Below, piece by piece: positions 1 to 7,850 of a DNA stretch of 55,446 bases. Where the stretch lies: positions 25,224 through 80,669 of the forward strand of contig PLXP01000185.1 in assembly GCA_003151435.1 (NCBI GenBank), written 5' to 3'. Numbering within the stretch: the first letter of the stretch is position 1; each line of letters begins with the position of its first letter. Made by a program: the position numbers and the translations under genes. The notes under the pieces are model-generated. The model saw only the letters and a program-made list of their open reading frames with translations, did not search any database and was not told where the DNA came from. This stretch comes from Acidobacteriaceae bacterium. GTDB lineage: Bacteria > Acidobacteriota > Terriglobia > Terriglobales > Acidobacteriaceae.

Positions 1-1
1 G

Positions 2-1135
2 CTCGACAAGACCGGCACCATCACTCTCGGCAATCGGCAGGCCACGGAGTTTTTCCCCGCACCCGACGTCAGCGCAGAACGGCTCGCCGACGCTGCGCAG
101 TTGGCGTCTCTTTCTGACGAGACGCCGGAGGGCCGATCGATCGTGGTGCTGGCCAAGACACAATACAACTTGCGCGGGCGCGAGCTGGAAGGAATCCACG
201 CCGAGTTCGTTCCCTTCTCTGCGCAGACCCGGATGAGCGGCGTGAACCTGTCCGGCGTGCGCATTCGCAAGGGTTCAGTCGACGCAATCACGCGGTTCCT
301 CGAGGAACAAGGCTCGTCACTTCCCAAGAAAGTGCGCGACAGCGTGGAGGAGATTGCGCGCGCTGGTGGAACGCCGCTCGTGGTCGCGGAAAACTCTTCC
401 GCGCTCGGCGTGATCTATCTCAAAGACATCGTGAAGGGCGGATTGAAAGACCGGTTGGCCCGGCTGCGCTCCATGGGCATCCGCACCATCATGATCACCG
501 GCGACAATCCGCTGACTGCTGCCGTGATTGCGCGCGAAGCCGGTGTGGACGACTTTCTGGCCGAGGCCAAGCCGCAGGACAAGATGGACCTGATCAAGCG
601 TGAACAAGCCAAGGGCAAACTGGTGGCGATGGCGGGAGACGGCACCAACGACGCCCCTGCGCTGGCCCAGGCGGACGTGGGCGTGGCGATGAACTCGGGC
701 ACGCAGGCAGCCAAGGAAGCCGGAAACATGGTGGACTTGGACTCCAACCCCACCAAGCTCATTGAGATTGTGGAAATCGGCAAACAGCTCTTGATGACAC
801 GCGGCGCGCTGACCACTTTTTCGATCTCCAACGATGTCGCGAAATACTTTGCGATCATCCCGGCCATGTTTGCCGGTGCTTTCCCGGTGTTGAACGCGCT
901 CAACATCATGTATCTGCATTCGCCGCAGTCGGCGATTCTGTCCGCGGTGATCTTCAACGCCATCATCATCGTGGCCCTCATCCCGCTGGCGTTGAAAGGC
1001 GTAAAGTACGAGCCCAAGGCCGCCGACATTCTGCTGCGCAACAACCTGCTGGTTTATGGCGTGGGCGGCATTATCGTGCCCTTCATCGGCATCAAGGTCA
1101 TCGACCTGTTTCTCGTAGCTCTGCACCTGGCATAA
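2..1135 (+). CDS. kdpB: Potassium-transporting ATPase ATP-binding subunit KdpB, 3' part (5' end outside window)
   Basis: P-type ATPase catalytic subunit of the high-affinity K+ uptake complex KdpFABC in the inner membrane. The frame is open from the window edge, and the second visible residue begins the phosphorylation motif DKTGT, so about 377 C-terminal residues are present. That fits the family, where this aspartate lies near residue 307 of about 680. Also visible are [10 protein letters not shown] and the hinge motif [10 protein letters not shown], followed by hydrophobic C-terminal segments. kdpC follows after 13 bp behind a good ribosome binding site (AAAAGGAG), so the two are one operon. 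Nothing looks damaged in the visible part. Confidence 0.97.
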   Translation, partial: LDKTGTITLGNRQATEFFPAPDVSAERLADAAQLASLSDETPEGRSIVVLAKTQYNLRGRELEGIHAEFVPFSAQTRMSGVNLSGVRIRKGSVDAITRFLEEQGSSLPKKVRDSVEEIARAGGTPLVVAENSSALGVIYLKDIVKGGLKDRLARLRSMGIRTIMITGDNPLTAAVIAREAGVDDFLAEAKPQDKMDLIKREQAKGKLVAMAGDGTNDAPALAQADVGVAMNSGTQAAKEAGNMVDLDSNPTKLIEIVEIGKQLLMTRGALTTFSISNDVAKYFAIIPAMFAGAFPVLNALNIMYLHSPQSAILSAVIFNAIIIVALIPLALKGVKYEPKAADILLRNNLLVYGVGGIIVPFIGIKVIDLFLVALHLA

Positions 1136-1148
1136 AAGGAGACCATCC

Positions 1149-1769
1149 ATGTCTGTTCTATCCGCTCAGCCTTCGGTTGCAATCGCGCAGTCTGTTTCGA
1201 CCCATCACTCGGTCTGGAAGACATCGATTCGATTCACCATAATTGCCACGTTGCTGTTCGGCGTCGGCTATCCTCTGCTCGTCACAGGAATCGCGGAGAT
1301 CGTGTTTCCCCACAAGGCTGCAGGCAGCCTGATTACGAAGGATGGCCAGATCATTGGGTCGCAGTTGCTGGCGCAGAGCTTTACTACCGACCGCTACTTT
1401 CATCCGCGGCCTTCGGCTGCGGGCAACGGATACGACGCTACATCCTCGGGCGGATCGAACATGGCGCAATCGAACGCCAAGCTGGTGCAGCGCATCCAGG
1501 GCGACATCGATAAACTCAGCGCGGCGAATGCTGGAAAGCCTGTACCCATCGATCTTGTCACCACATCTGGCTCCGGGTTGGATCCGGACATCACGCCGGA
1601 TGCCGCGTTCTATCAGGCTCCGCGTGTAGCCAAGGCACGCGGTATCGGCGGAGATCGCATTCGCAAGCTCATCGAAGCTCACATCGCCAGGCGCCAGCTA
1701 GGGCTCCTCGGCGAGCCCCGCGTCAACGTACTCGAACTGAACCTCGATCTCGATAAGACTGTTCAATAG
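1149..1769 (+). CDS. kdpC: Potassium-transporting ATPase subunit KdpC
   Basis: Small single-span subunit that stabilises the KdpFABC complex and assists ATP binding by KdpB. The 206-aa protein has an N-terminal cytoplasmic stretch, one membrane helix at about residues 27-47 and the family block SFTTDRYFHPRPSA near residue 80, then a conserved C-terminal domain ending in LIEAHIARRQLG. The start follows AAAAGGAGACC at good spacing. KdpC is usually about 190 aa, so the length is normal with a slightly long head. The sensor genes kdpD/kdpE that often follow are absent here; transposon scrap and truncated genes begin straight after the stop. Confidence 0.97.
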   Translation: MSVLSAQPSVAIAQSVSTHHSVWKTSIRFTIIATLLFGVGYPLLVTGIAEIVFPHKAAGSLITKDGQIIGSQLLAQSFTTDRYFHPRPSAAGNGYDATSSGGSNMAQSNAKLVQRIQGDIDKLSAANAGKPVPIDLVTTSGSGLDPDITPDAAFYQAPRVAKARGIGGDRIRKLIEAHIARRQLGLLGEPRVNVLELNLDLDKTVQ

Positions 1770-1920
1770 AAGAATCCCCAACCCCGCCGGGGGACAGGAT
1801 TTGAAGTCGATCTTCGTCCGGTTCTTTTTTGGAAATCGTACGTGGAGAATCTCTGGGGAATTTTGGCGCAGGAAGCAGAACGAACCTACGCTCTGCTCGA
1901 ACATTCGTCATCTGAGATCA

Positions 1921-2010
1921 CACCGGCCGCCTTACTCGCCCGATCTGAACCCCATCGAAAAGGCATGGAACAAGCTCAAGCAGCTGTTGCCCGCAGCCAA
2001 AACGCGGAAC
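1921..2010 (+). pseudogene. Fragment of an IS630-family transposase (C-terminal DDE part)
   Basis: A short in-frame stretch encodes PPYSPDLNPIEKAWNKLKQL, the hallmark third-acidic-residue block of IS630/Tc1 DDE transposases. It matches, with changes, the same block of the larger IS630 copy at about 7320-7410. Nothing recognisable as transposase precedes it closely, and homology stops soon after the KLKQLLPAAKTRN segment. It is a scrap of an old insertion just downstream of kdpC. Its edges are approximate, because no terminal inverted repeat could be found. Confidence 0.75.
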
Positions 2011-2075
2011 AAACTGACCCGTTCAAGATTCGAGAGTCGAACCCTCGCGCCGAATTGACTTTAAGACAACCGGCT

Positions 2076-2630
2076 CTATTGTCCTGGCCCTTTGGGCGGT
2101 GCGCTATCCTTCTGGGCGGGTGCATCCGGGGCTTTCTGCGGAGACGCATCCGCTGGCTTGTCCGGCGCCGCCTGGGCTGCGGCTTTCTGACGCCGATCGG
2201 CAGCTTTCTGCAATTCCTCATCGTGCTTCGTTTTTTCGGCCGCCGCTTCGGCGTCGGTCACGTAGCGGAACACCTGCAAGCGTCCCGGGTATTGCTCACT
2301 GGTGAAAACCCGGTTCTGCTTGTCGATGCCGACTCCCACCAGCGCTTTGAACTGGCCGGGCATCTCTCCGTGTCCGATGCCGACATAAGTCAGCAACTGG
2401 CCTTCACGATTGAAGACCTGAAGCCGGTCTGCCATCTCGTCGGCCACCCAGATGTGCCCATCGCCATCAACTGCGATGCCCTTGGGCCGGGCGGAGTATC
2501 CGGGTCCATCGCCGTGTTTGCCGAACAGGCTGATGAAGTTTCCGTCGGCATCGAAAATTTCCACCCGGTTGTTGAGGGCGTCGGTAACGTAAACATCGCC
2601 GTCTTTATCCAACGCCACGCCCTGCGGCAC
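2076..2630 (-). pseudogene. NHL-repeat (beta-propeller) protein, 5'-truncated
   Basis: About 184 residues with NHL repeats: PQGVALDKDGDVYVTD, ARPKGIAVDGDGHIWVAD and a third weaker unit, then a low-complexity Lys/Ala/Pro tail (residues ~130-184). NHL propellers need about six blades and such proteins usually start with a signal peptide, so only the C-terminal half survives. The open frame runs a little past the GTG at 2630 but reads into non-homologous sequence near 2640-2660. There it meets the equally headless TPR gene on the other strand. Role unknown; extracytoplasmic propellers of this type are often binding or scaffold proteins. Confidence 0.7.
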
Positions 2631-2639
2631 TTTGGCCGT

Positions 2640-3080
2640 GTCGATCAGCTTGCGCCTCTGCTCGATAAACTCAAGTCCGATCCCAACAATCCGGTTTTGC
2701 TGACCACCATCGGCAACTTATATTACGACGCGCAGCAGTATCCCATCGCCGTCGACTACTACCGGCGCGTCCTCAAGGCCAGAGCTTCCTACGCAGCTGT
2801 ACGCACCGATATGGCGACCGCCTACTGGTACATGGGCAACGCCGATTCGGCGATTGCGGAATTCAACCAGGCGCTCATTGACGCACCCAACAGTCCAAAC
2901 ACCCTTTTCAACCTCGGCCTGGTCAAGTGGAAGGGCAAGAAGGATGGCGCGGGCGCGCTTGCCGATTGGGAACAGCTGCTAGCGGCCAACCCCAACTACG
3001 AAGGAAAAGGTAAAGTCGAACAGATGATGACCGAGGTGAAGAACCAGGCAGCGGTCAAGCCCGGAATGGCGACGAATTAG
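2640..3080 (+). pseudogene. Tetratricopeptide-repeat protein, 5'-truncated
   Basis: About 146 residues from near 2640 form TPR helices: LLTTIGNLYYDAQQYPIAV, DMATAYWYMGNADSAIAEF and NTLFNLGLVKWKG, followed by a short tail. Similar proteins common in Acidobacteriota carry an N-terminal membrane anchor before the TPRs, and that is missing here. The frame stays open further upstream (to about 1842), but that part reads antisense to the NHL fragment and does not look like protein-coding sequence. The head-to-head junction with the NHL fragment suggests a deletion or inversion that removed both 5' ends. Confidence 0.7.
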
Positions 3081-3355
3081 AGCCGGAGATTGCGAAGACA
3101 CGGTCGGTATCGATTTTGCAGCAAATAGGGGCGCGCCCGCCGCGTCCAGTGCATCCGTAACCCCGCCCTCACCGAATGCGCCGCAGAAGAACCGCATGAA
3201 GTTGGGGTGCCGTAATCAATCCGGTTTTGTTCCGTACCCGGAGTCCGTGACCGCTCCCGTTGTAGTTCCCTGCTGATGGATTGCCGCGGGCTTCGTGCGC
3301 TGGCAGGGTCCGGATTCACCACCAGGCGCGTCGAAAAGTGGGACACCAGTCTTGC

Positions 3356-4312
3356 TCAAGGGCCAGATGTTGGTGGAAGCTTCAAGTCAGTAAAGTAACC
3401 CTTCGCACGATCCTGTTTGAGTCGCGGGTCTCGGTCCGTTCCAATGTACTCGGCAAGAAAGTCCAGGAGCGCTTGCACTTTCGGTGTCAGGCGAGACGAG
3501 CCGCAGTAGAGCGCACATAACGTGATCGGCTCCGGCTTCCACAACGGGAGAATCGGAACCAGGCCATTCCTGTTATCCGGGTGCTTTGCCATCCACAACG
3601 GCAGAACGGTGATGCCAAGACCGTTCAGTGCAAACGTTAGATTGACGCCAGGATCACTCGTCACGATGTGAAACGCAATGTTTGGAGTGACCTCTTTGCG
3701 GCCGCGTGTCAGCTTCCAGACTCCAGAGCCGGCGCACCGATGTGCAGAGAGTTGTTGGGGACTGCTTGGGCTGCCGGCTGCGATCACATATGCCGGCCTC
3801 GCGAATAACCCCCGGACCGTGCCGGGATAGGAGTGGATTTTCCGTACGGAGTCCTTCGGCGCTCTGAGCTTGAAGAACACGTCCACATCTTCCCGAGGTT
3901 CCTGGTCCCAGCCGAAAGCATAGTGCTCAATTTCCATCCTCAGTGCCAGAAAGCGAGCGATAAATTCCTTAAGCAGAGGCGTAAGTATCCCTCTGGCCAT
4001 TTGCAAGGGGCAAGCGATTTTGATAACGCCGCTTGGGTTAGTGCGCCGCGCCTCCAGCACCTCGCTCCCACCGCTCAGCGTACGTAACCCGCGCCTGCAT
4101 GACAGGAGGTATGCCTTACCCGCGTCTGTCAGCACCAGTCCCTTCGGACTTCTCCGGGCAAGCAGCACGCCCAGATGCTTTTCGAGACGAGTGAGAGATC
4201 TGCTGATTGTCGAGGCCGGCTAATGCAATGTTTTCGCGGCAGCGCTCAGTGTTCCCGCCTGCGCAGCGATGACAAACGTCCGAACGTCGTTTAGATCGAA
4301 CTGGTTGCGCAT
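3356..4312 (-). pseudogene. LysR-family transcriptional regulator with an in-frame stop in the HTH
   Basis: From ATG at 4312 the frame encodes a LysR helix-turn-helix (MRNQFDLNDVRTF ... LSAAAKTLH), then TAG at 4222-4220 (codon 31), then continues in the same frame with PASTISRSLTRLEKHLGV and a complete effector-binding domain to 3356. Restoring one codon, most simply CAG, would give a normal 318-residue protein. It is divergent from the NmrA-like fragment at 4648, a typical LysR target layout. Translation could in theory restart downstream, but the product would lack half its DNA-binding domain. A sequencing error cannot be excluded. Confidence 0.85.
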
Positions 4313-4647
4313 GATGTGTTCCGGTTGGTGAGGGCCACGGGTTCGCTACAGGGCTTGAGATATTCCTGAAAACTCCAGTCTCCGGCTTCCAGTCTACAGA
4401 CCATGGCCCTGCACATTCCAAATCGAAACGACCACGCGGCACTCTCATTCGCTCTTGTCCGCGTTGCGCTGGCGCAAAGTGGCCTTGCGTCGGCAATAGG
4501 ACTCGATGGGCCCGGAAGGTGCATCTGCTCTATAGACAAGCGAGATAATCTCACTCGCTCTTTTGTCGAACGGCTCACAGCAGGAACAGCCGAGAGCAAT
4601 CACATCGGGGTTGTAAAGCCGTTCAGAGAAGGAAATGCAGAATTTCA
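4313..4647. other. Divergent intergenic region between lysR pseudogene and NmrA-like fragment
   Basis: 335 bp with no convincing gene. It would have held the divergent promoters and the LysR operator, but I could not point to a clear T-N11-A operator or promoter hexamers. The sequence AGAAGGAAATG just before 4648 provides a ribosome binding site for the downstream fragment. Confidence 0.4.
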
Positions 4648-4869
4648 ATGAAAGTTCTAGTTGCTGGAGCAACAGAAAACGTGGGTTCCGCGGTCGTCGC
4701 GGAACTGCGGAAGCGCGGGGCACAGGTTAGCGTGCTCGCCCGCAAACACAGCGCAGCAGAGAGAATGCCAGCCGGCGTTGAGGTCGCCATACGGGGAGAG
4801 GATGCAGCAGCAAACAGTCACGTTTATCATCGCCAACTAAAGCAGCTAAAGGAATCGCGATCTCGATAA
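4648..4869 (+). pseudogene. NmrA-like / SDR NAD(P)-binding protein, N-terminal fragment
   Basis: Starts with a Rossmann nucleotide-binding motif, MKVLVAGATENVGSAVVAEL, characteristic of atypical short-chain dehydrogenases of the NmrA/YtfG type; the second Gly of the usual GATGxxG is Glu here. Similarity lasts to about residue 50 (VEVAIRGED), after which the frame reads unrelated sequence and stops at residue 73. Whole proteins are about 280-300 aa, so three quarters are missing. It faces a LysR pseudogene, and both members of this regulator-target pair are dead. Truncation point is about 4800. Confidence 0.7.
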
Positions 4870-4940
4870 TGAGTGGGACGATGATCGGGGCACAATTGAG
4901 ATGGTTCGCGGGTAATCCACCTATGAACCTTCTTGCCACC

Positions 4941-4970
4941 TTGACATATTGTAGCTACACGTAACTTGCG
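4941..4970 (+). promoter_or_regulatory. Probable promoter/operator of the brnT-brnA operon
   Basis: A consensus -35 hexamer TTGACA at 4941-4946 is followed by a perfect 10-bp palindrome TGTAGCTACA at 4950-4959, directly ahead of the brnT reading frame. BrnTA operons are known to be repressed by the BrnA-containing complex at a palindrome overlapping the promoter, so the palindrome is the likely operator. A -10 element is poor in this copy (TAACTT at suboptimal spacing). Confidence 0.55.
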
Positions 4971-5315
4971 CTCGTCAGGGACGAGGCAAGGCGAAAGTCA
5001 AATCTGGCCAAGCACGGACTCGACTTCAAAGACGCTCATCTTGTCTACGGCAACCCGGACAAATGCACCTATGACTCCAGCCGTCGGGGCGAGCGCCCTC
5101 TGATGGATCTTGCACCGGCTGTGATTCACGAAAGAGTGCTGGCACTGGTGTACACAGAGCGTGGAAAAGACGTCCACGTGATTTCATTTCGGCCCGCATC
5201 GCGAGAGGAGCGCGAACAGTATGAAGAAGACGCCAAGGAAAACCGAGTGGACGCACGCACTGGCCTTCAAGGAAGGCGAGCCGATTCCCTACGAGCATGG
5301 GGATGGCCCCTATGA
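4965..5315 (+). pseudogene. brnT: BrnT-family ribonuclease toxin, start region damaged
   Basis: RelE-fold toxin of the BrnT/BrnA type II system. The frame shows RRKSNLAKHGLDFKDA, then LVYTERGKDVHVISFRPASR and REEREQYEE, all BrnT signatures. No ATG, GTG or TTG lies in this frame upstream before the stop at 4962-4964. One extra base near 4971 would restore a natural head (TTG start, LRF then VRDEARRKS), so a 1-bp deletion is the simplest explanation. The frame also runs about 30 codons beyond the usual C-terminus, overlapping brnA by 95 bp. Probably a non-functional toxin or a sequence error; the antitoxin is intact. Confidence 0.7.
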
Positions 5316-5541
5316 CCCGAACGATGCCGAGGCGGCACGGGCGTGGCTTGCGCAAGCCGACCTGATTCGGAAGGGAAAGGTCGTTCGTAAGGGCAAGCGC
5401 GGCCCGCAAAAAGCTCCCACCAAGAAGCTGGTCTCGCCGCGGCTTTCCGCCGAAGTGATCGACCACTTCAAGGCCACCGGCCCCGGCTGGCAGACCCGCA
5501 TCGACAGCACCTTGCTGGATTCGATCAAGAAGAGGACTTAA
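5221..5541 (+). CDS. brnA: BrnA-family antitoxin
   Basis: 106-aa antitoxin and autorepressor partner of BrnT. The C-terminal half carries the BrnA block SAEVIDHFKATGPGWQTRID followed by a short helix STLLDSIKKR, a ribbon-helix-helix-like dimerisation and DNA-binding region. The N-terminal basic part (KRGPQKAPTKK) links to the toxin-binding region. It begins inside the brnT frame, as usual for these overlapping pairs. A scrap resembling the last 15 codons of another brnA lies at 8702-8746. Confidence 0.85.
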   Translation: MKKTPRKTEWTHALAFKEGEPIPYEHGDGPYDPNDAEAARAWLAQADLIRKGKVVRKGKRGPQKAPTKKLVSPRLSAEVIDHFKATGPGWQTRIDSTLLDSIKKRT

Positions 5542-5846
5542 GTGGGTGGCGGCGATTGCGGCAGGCTCTGCATCACCGGAGTTCAGGGTGCCCCATCGTT
5601 GCGGAACTCGCGAACATCCTTACGGATTGCGTTTTGATCGCTAAGTAACCGTGACGGCGGTCGGGCCGGCTCCGCTGATAAATGCCATCAACGCTCGATT
5701 GTCGATTTGACAACTCCCGACCCGGAGACTAGGGTCACTGCTGAGGCACATAGAAGCAGTCACCTCATTCAGGTCCCCTGACGATAAGTAAGGCCATCTG
5801 AAGTTACACAAATCTTATATGCGAGACAACCTTTAGGAGGTTGAAT
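5542..5846. other. Intergenic, nothing recognised
   Basis: 305 bp between brnA and the ABM-like gene. No gene, repeat or clear terminator seen. The last bases contain TTAGGAGG, the ribosome binding site of the next gene. Confidence 0.4.
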
Positions 5847-6161
5847 TTGTACGCACGCAAAGTAACTTTCAACATTAAATCGAACATGCAATCGGATTAC
5901 ACCCACACACTTGAAAACCAGATTCTTCCCATACTGCACAAGCAAAAGGGCTTCAAGGAAGAAATCACACTGTGCAGCCCCGGCAAGGCCGAGGCGGTTT
6001 CAATCAGTCTGTGGGAGCACAAGAACAATGCAGACGACTACAACACGCACGCTTACCCGGAAGTGTTGAAGACCCTGGCGAAAACGATCGATGGAACGCC
6101 GCGGGTTCAGACGTTTGAGACGGTCGTCTCGACCTTCCATAACGTGCACGCAACCGTGTAA
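5847..6161 (+). CDS. Small ABM-like (dimeric alpha/beta barrel) protein
   Basis: About 104 aa, beginning MYARKVTFNIKSN. The layout (beta strand, helix with ENQILPILHKQKGFKEEI, strand, VSISLWEHKNNADDY) is that of the antibiotic-biosynthesis-monooxygenase-like ferredoxin fold. Relatives are widespread in Acidobacteriota with no known substrate. Two TTG codons are possible. The one at 5847 lies 6 nt after AGGAGG (5835-5840) and gives the typical MYARKV head, while the one at 5841 has no spacer, so 5847 is preferred. Monocistronic, with a palindrome just after the stop. Confidence 0.75.
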   Translation: MYARKVTFNIKSNMQSDYTHTLENQILPILHKQKGFKEEITLCSPGKAEAVSISLWEHKNNADDYNTHAYPEVLKTLAKTIDGTPRVQTFETVVSTFHNVHATV

Positions 6162-6174
6162 GAGCTAAAAACAT

Positions 6175-6214
6175 GTCATCCCGGAGGGCGGCTGATGCCG
6201 CCTTTCCGGATGAC
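6175..6214. repeat. Imperfect palindrome (REP-like or terminator)
   Basis: Arms at 6175-6191 and 6198-6214 (GTCATCCCGGAGGGCGG / CCGCCTTTCCGGATGAC) match at 14 of 17 positions around a 6-nt loop. It starts 13 bp after the ABM-like stop codon. There is no T-run, so it may be a dispersed REP-type unit that also protects the mRNA end. Confidence 0.5.
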
Positions 6215-6367
6215 GCAAGACATAGGTCAAGTTCTAACGGGCGGCCCACACCCGGATCAACCAAAACTGTGGGATACGAACCCCGATTCCCAAAACCCCG
6301 AAAAAGCTGGCTTGCGGCCCATAAATAAGGACACATCCCTCCCTCAAAACCGGGGCGGGCTACTTCC

Positions 6368-6494
6368 TAGTACTACAGTTGCAGATGGCGGTTGCGGAGG
6401 GAGCAGGGGGTTTTAACCCCCTGAAAACAGGCCCAAATCTAGGGGCCTTTAGGCCCGGATCGAAGCCTTCGGAGCAAATACAACTGTAGTACTA
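6368..6494. repeat. TA-flanked MITE-like element, 123 bp plus TA at each end
   Basis: Perfect 12-bp terminal inverted repeats GTACTACAGTTG (6370-6381) and CAACTGTAGTAC (6481-6492) are each bordered by TA (6368-6369, 6493-6494). The interior holds two more hairpins: CAGGGGGTT/AACCCCCTG and GGGCCT/AGGCCC. No coding capacity. TA duplications and short TIRs are typical of MITEs moved by IS630/Tc1-type transposases. Its right-hand TA is also the left-hand TA of the adjoining IS630 copy. Confidence 0.75.
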
Positions 6495-7518
6495 GAGCAC
6501 TTTCGCAAATAGTGTAGACTTGTTTTTGGCGAGACTCTGCGACGAACAAACCATGGGGAGACCCCTTGATGATGATCTACGCCGTAAGTTCCTTTCAGCC
6601 TATGATCAGGGTGAGGGCACCCTGGAGGAACTGGCAGACCGATTCCTGGTGAGCGTGGGTTGGGCGAAGAAAATCTCTGCGCAACGGAACCGCAGTGGTC
6701 AAGCCGAACGAGTGCGACATCAGCCTGGGCGCAAGCCGCGAGCCGGAGTCGAAGCGCAGCGCCAGGTTGTGGCATGGGTTGGTTCCCAGCCCGATCTGAC
6801 GTTGGCCGAACTACAGGCCAAGCTGAAAGACGAGGCCGGGGTATCTTTGGGTCTGACGCGCATTTGGCACCTCGTGAGGAAGCTGAAGTTGCGTCTGAAA
6901 AAAAGTCGCTCCACGCCATCGAACGCGACACCGAAGAGAACCTCAAGCGGCGCGAAGAGTTCGTCGCGCGCATTCGAACGATCTCGCCGGAACATCTAAT
7001 ATTTCTGGATGAGAGTGGCGTCACTACCTCGATGACGCGCCTCCGTGCGCGCTGTATGGGAGGCAGTCGCATCCATGAGGCAACGCCCGGCGGTCACTGG
7101 AAGATCATGACCATTTTGGGCGCCATGAGCCTGGGCGGCATGATCGCAACCATGACCATCGAGGAAGCTACCGACGCCGATATTTTCCTCGCCTATGTCG
7201 AACACGTCCTGTGTCCGGCGTTGAAACCCGGCGACGTGGTGGTGATGGATAACTTGAGTTCGCACAAGGTTGCAGGGGTGCGGGAATGGATCGAAAAAGC
7301 CGGGCGGAAGTGCTTTATCTGCCCTCCTACTCGCCCGACCTGAACCCTATCGAGAAGGCATGGTCAAAGCTCAAACAGCTACTCCGCTGTGCCAAGTCCA
7401 GAACCAAAGAAGCGCTCGAACAAGCTATTGCAAATGCCCTCAAACTCATCACTCCAGAAAACGCAAAGGCCTGGTTCAGAACCTGCATCAACAGTCTACA
7501 GTAAATGCGAAAATGCTC
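6495..7518 (+). mobile_element. IS630-family insertion sequence, 1024 bp
   Basis: Imperfect terminal inverted repeats of 27 bp (22 matches) begin GAGCACTTTCGCA at 6495 and, on the other strand from 7518, GAGCATTTTCGCA. TA dinucleotides at 6493-6494 and 7519-7520 are the target duplication. One transposase gene fills it, in three reading frames. The length, TA target and DDE signature (LDESG, MDNLSSHK, YSPDLNPIEKAW) fit IS630. It is inserted directly at the TA that ends the neighbouring MITE. Confidence 0.88.
6553..7504 (+). pseudogene. IS630 transposase, possible -1 programmed frameshift plus a second disabling frameshift
   Basis: From ATG 6553 (MGRPLDDDLRRKFLSAYDQG) an HTH domain of about 115 residues reads to an A7 run at 6898-6904. 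A -1 slip there joins it to the DDE domain (KSLHAIERDTEENLKRR, LIFLDESGVTTS, VVVMDNLSSHKVAGVREWIE). Near 7302 one base is missing, so the final part (VLYLPSYSPDLNPIEKAWSK to FRTCINS) lies in yet another frame. IS630 members are known to use -1 frameshifting at A-rich slippery sites, so the first shift may be natural. The second has no slippery sequence and splits off the last catalytic acidic residue, so this copy is probably dead. Confidence 0.85.
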
Positions 7519-7520
7519 TA

Positions 7521-7850
7521 AACGATCTTGACGTAACTAATGATGGTTACCTTGTTGCTATCTTATCTGGACCTAGTGGTGTGGTACTTAGTCTTTAAAA
7601 CTCCCACCTTCATGCCATTGCTCTGAGACAATCGAACGAGTAAAGTCCAATTCATCAACACAACCGTTACACTTCTTGCGGAAAAACGCGAGACCATCAC
7701 AGAACGTGCCGATATAGACAGTACTGACGGACCGAATGGACACCGATCGCGGGGATTTCATGCTGCCTCGGAACCATTCGAGGGAATATGCGCCTAATGG
7801 GGGGATACCAGGAGGCGTAGTTAGACAGGGTATTTCTGGGGGGAATCACC
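7521..7850. other. Intergenic upstream of the Crp/Fnr gene, nothing recognised
   Basis: 330 bp with no gene or clear repeat. GGGGGGAATCACC at 7838-7850 is the ribosome binding region of the next gene. Promoter hexamers are not convincing. Confidence 0.35.

Noticed and set aside
317..1150. Long minus-strand frame under kdpB
   Set aside because: His/Arg/Val-rich shadow of a well-supported P-type ATPase.
2020..2060. tRNA T-arm-like sequence (GAGGGTTCGACTCTC on the minus strand), hinting at a tRNA attachment site
   Set aside because: The stem does not pair in proper T-arm register and no acceptor, D or anticodon arm can be drawn around it.
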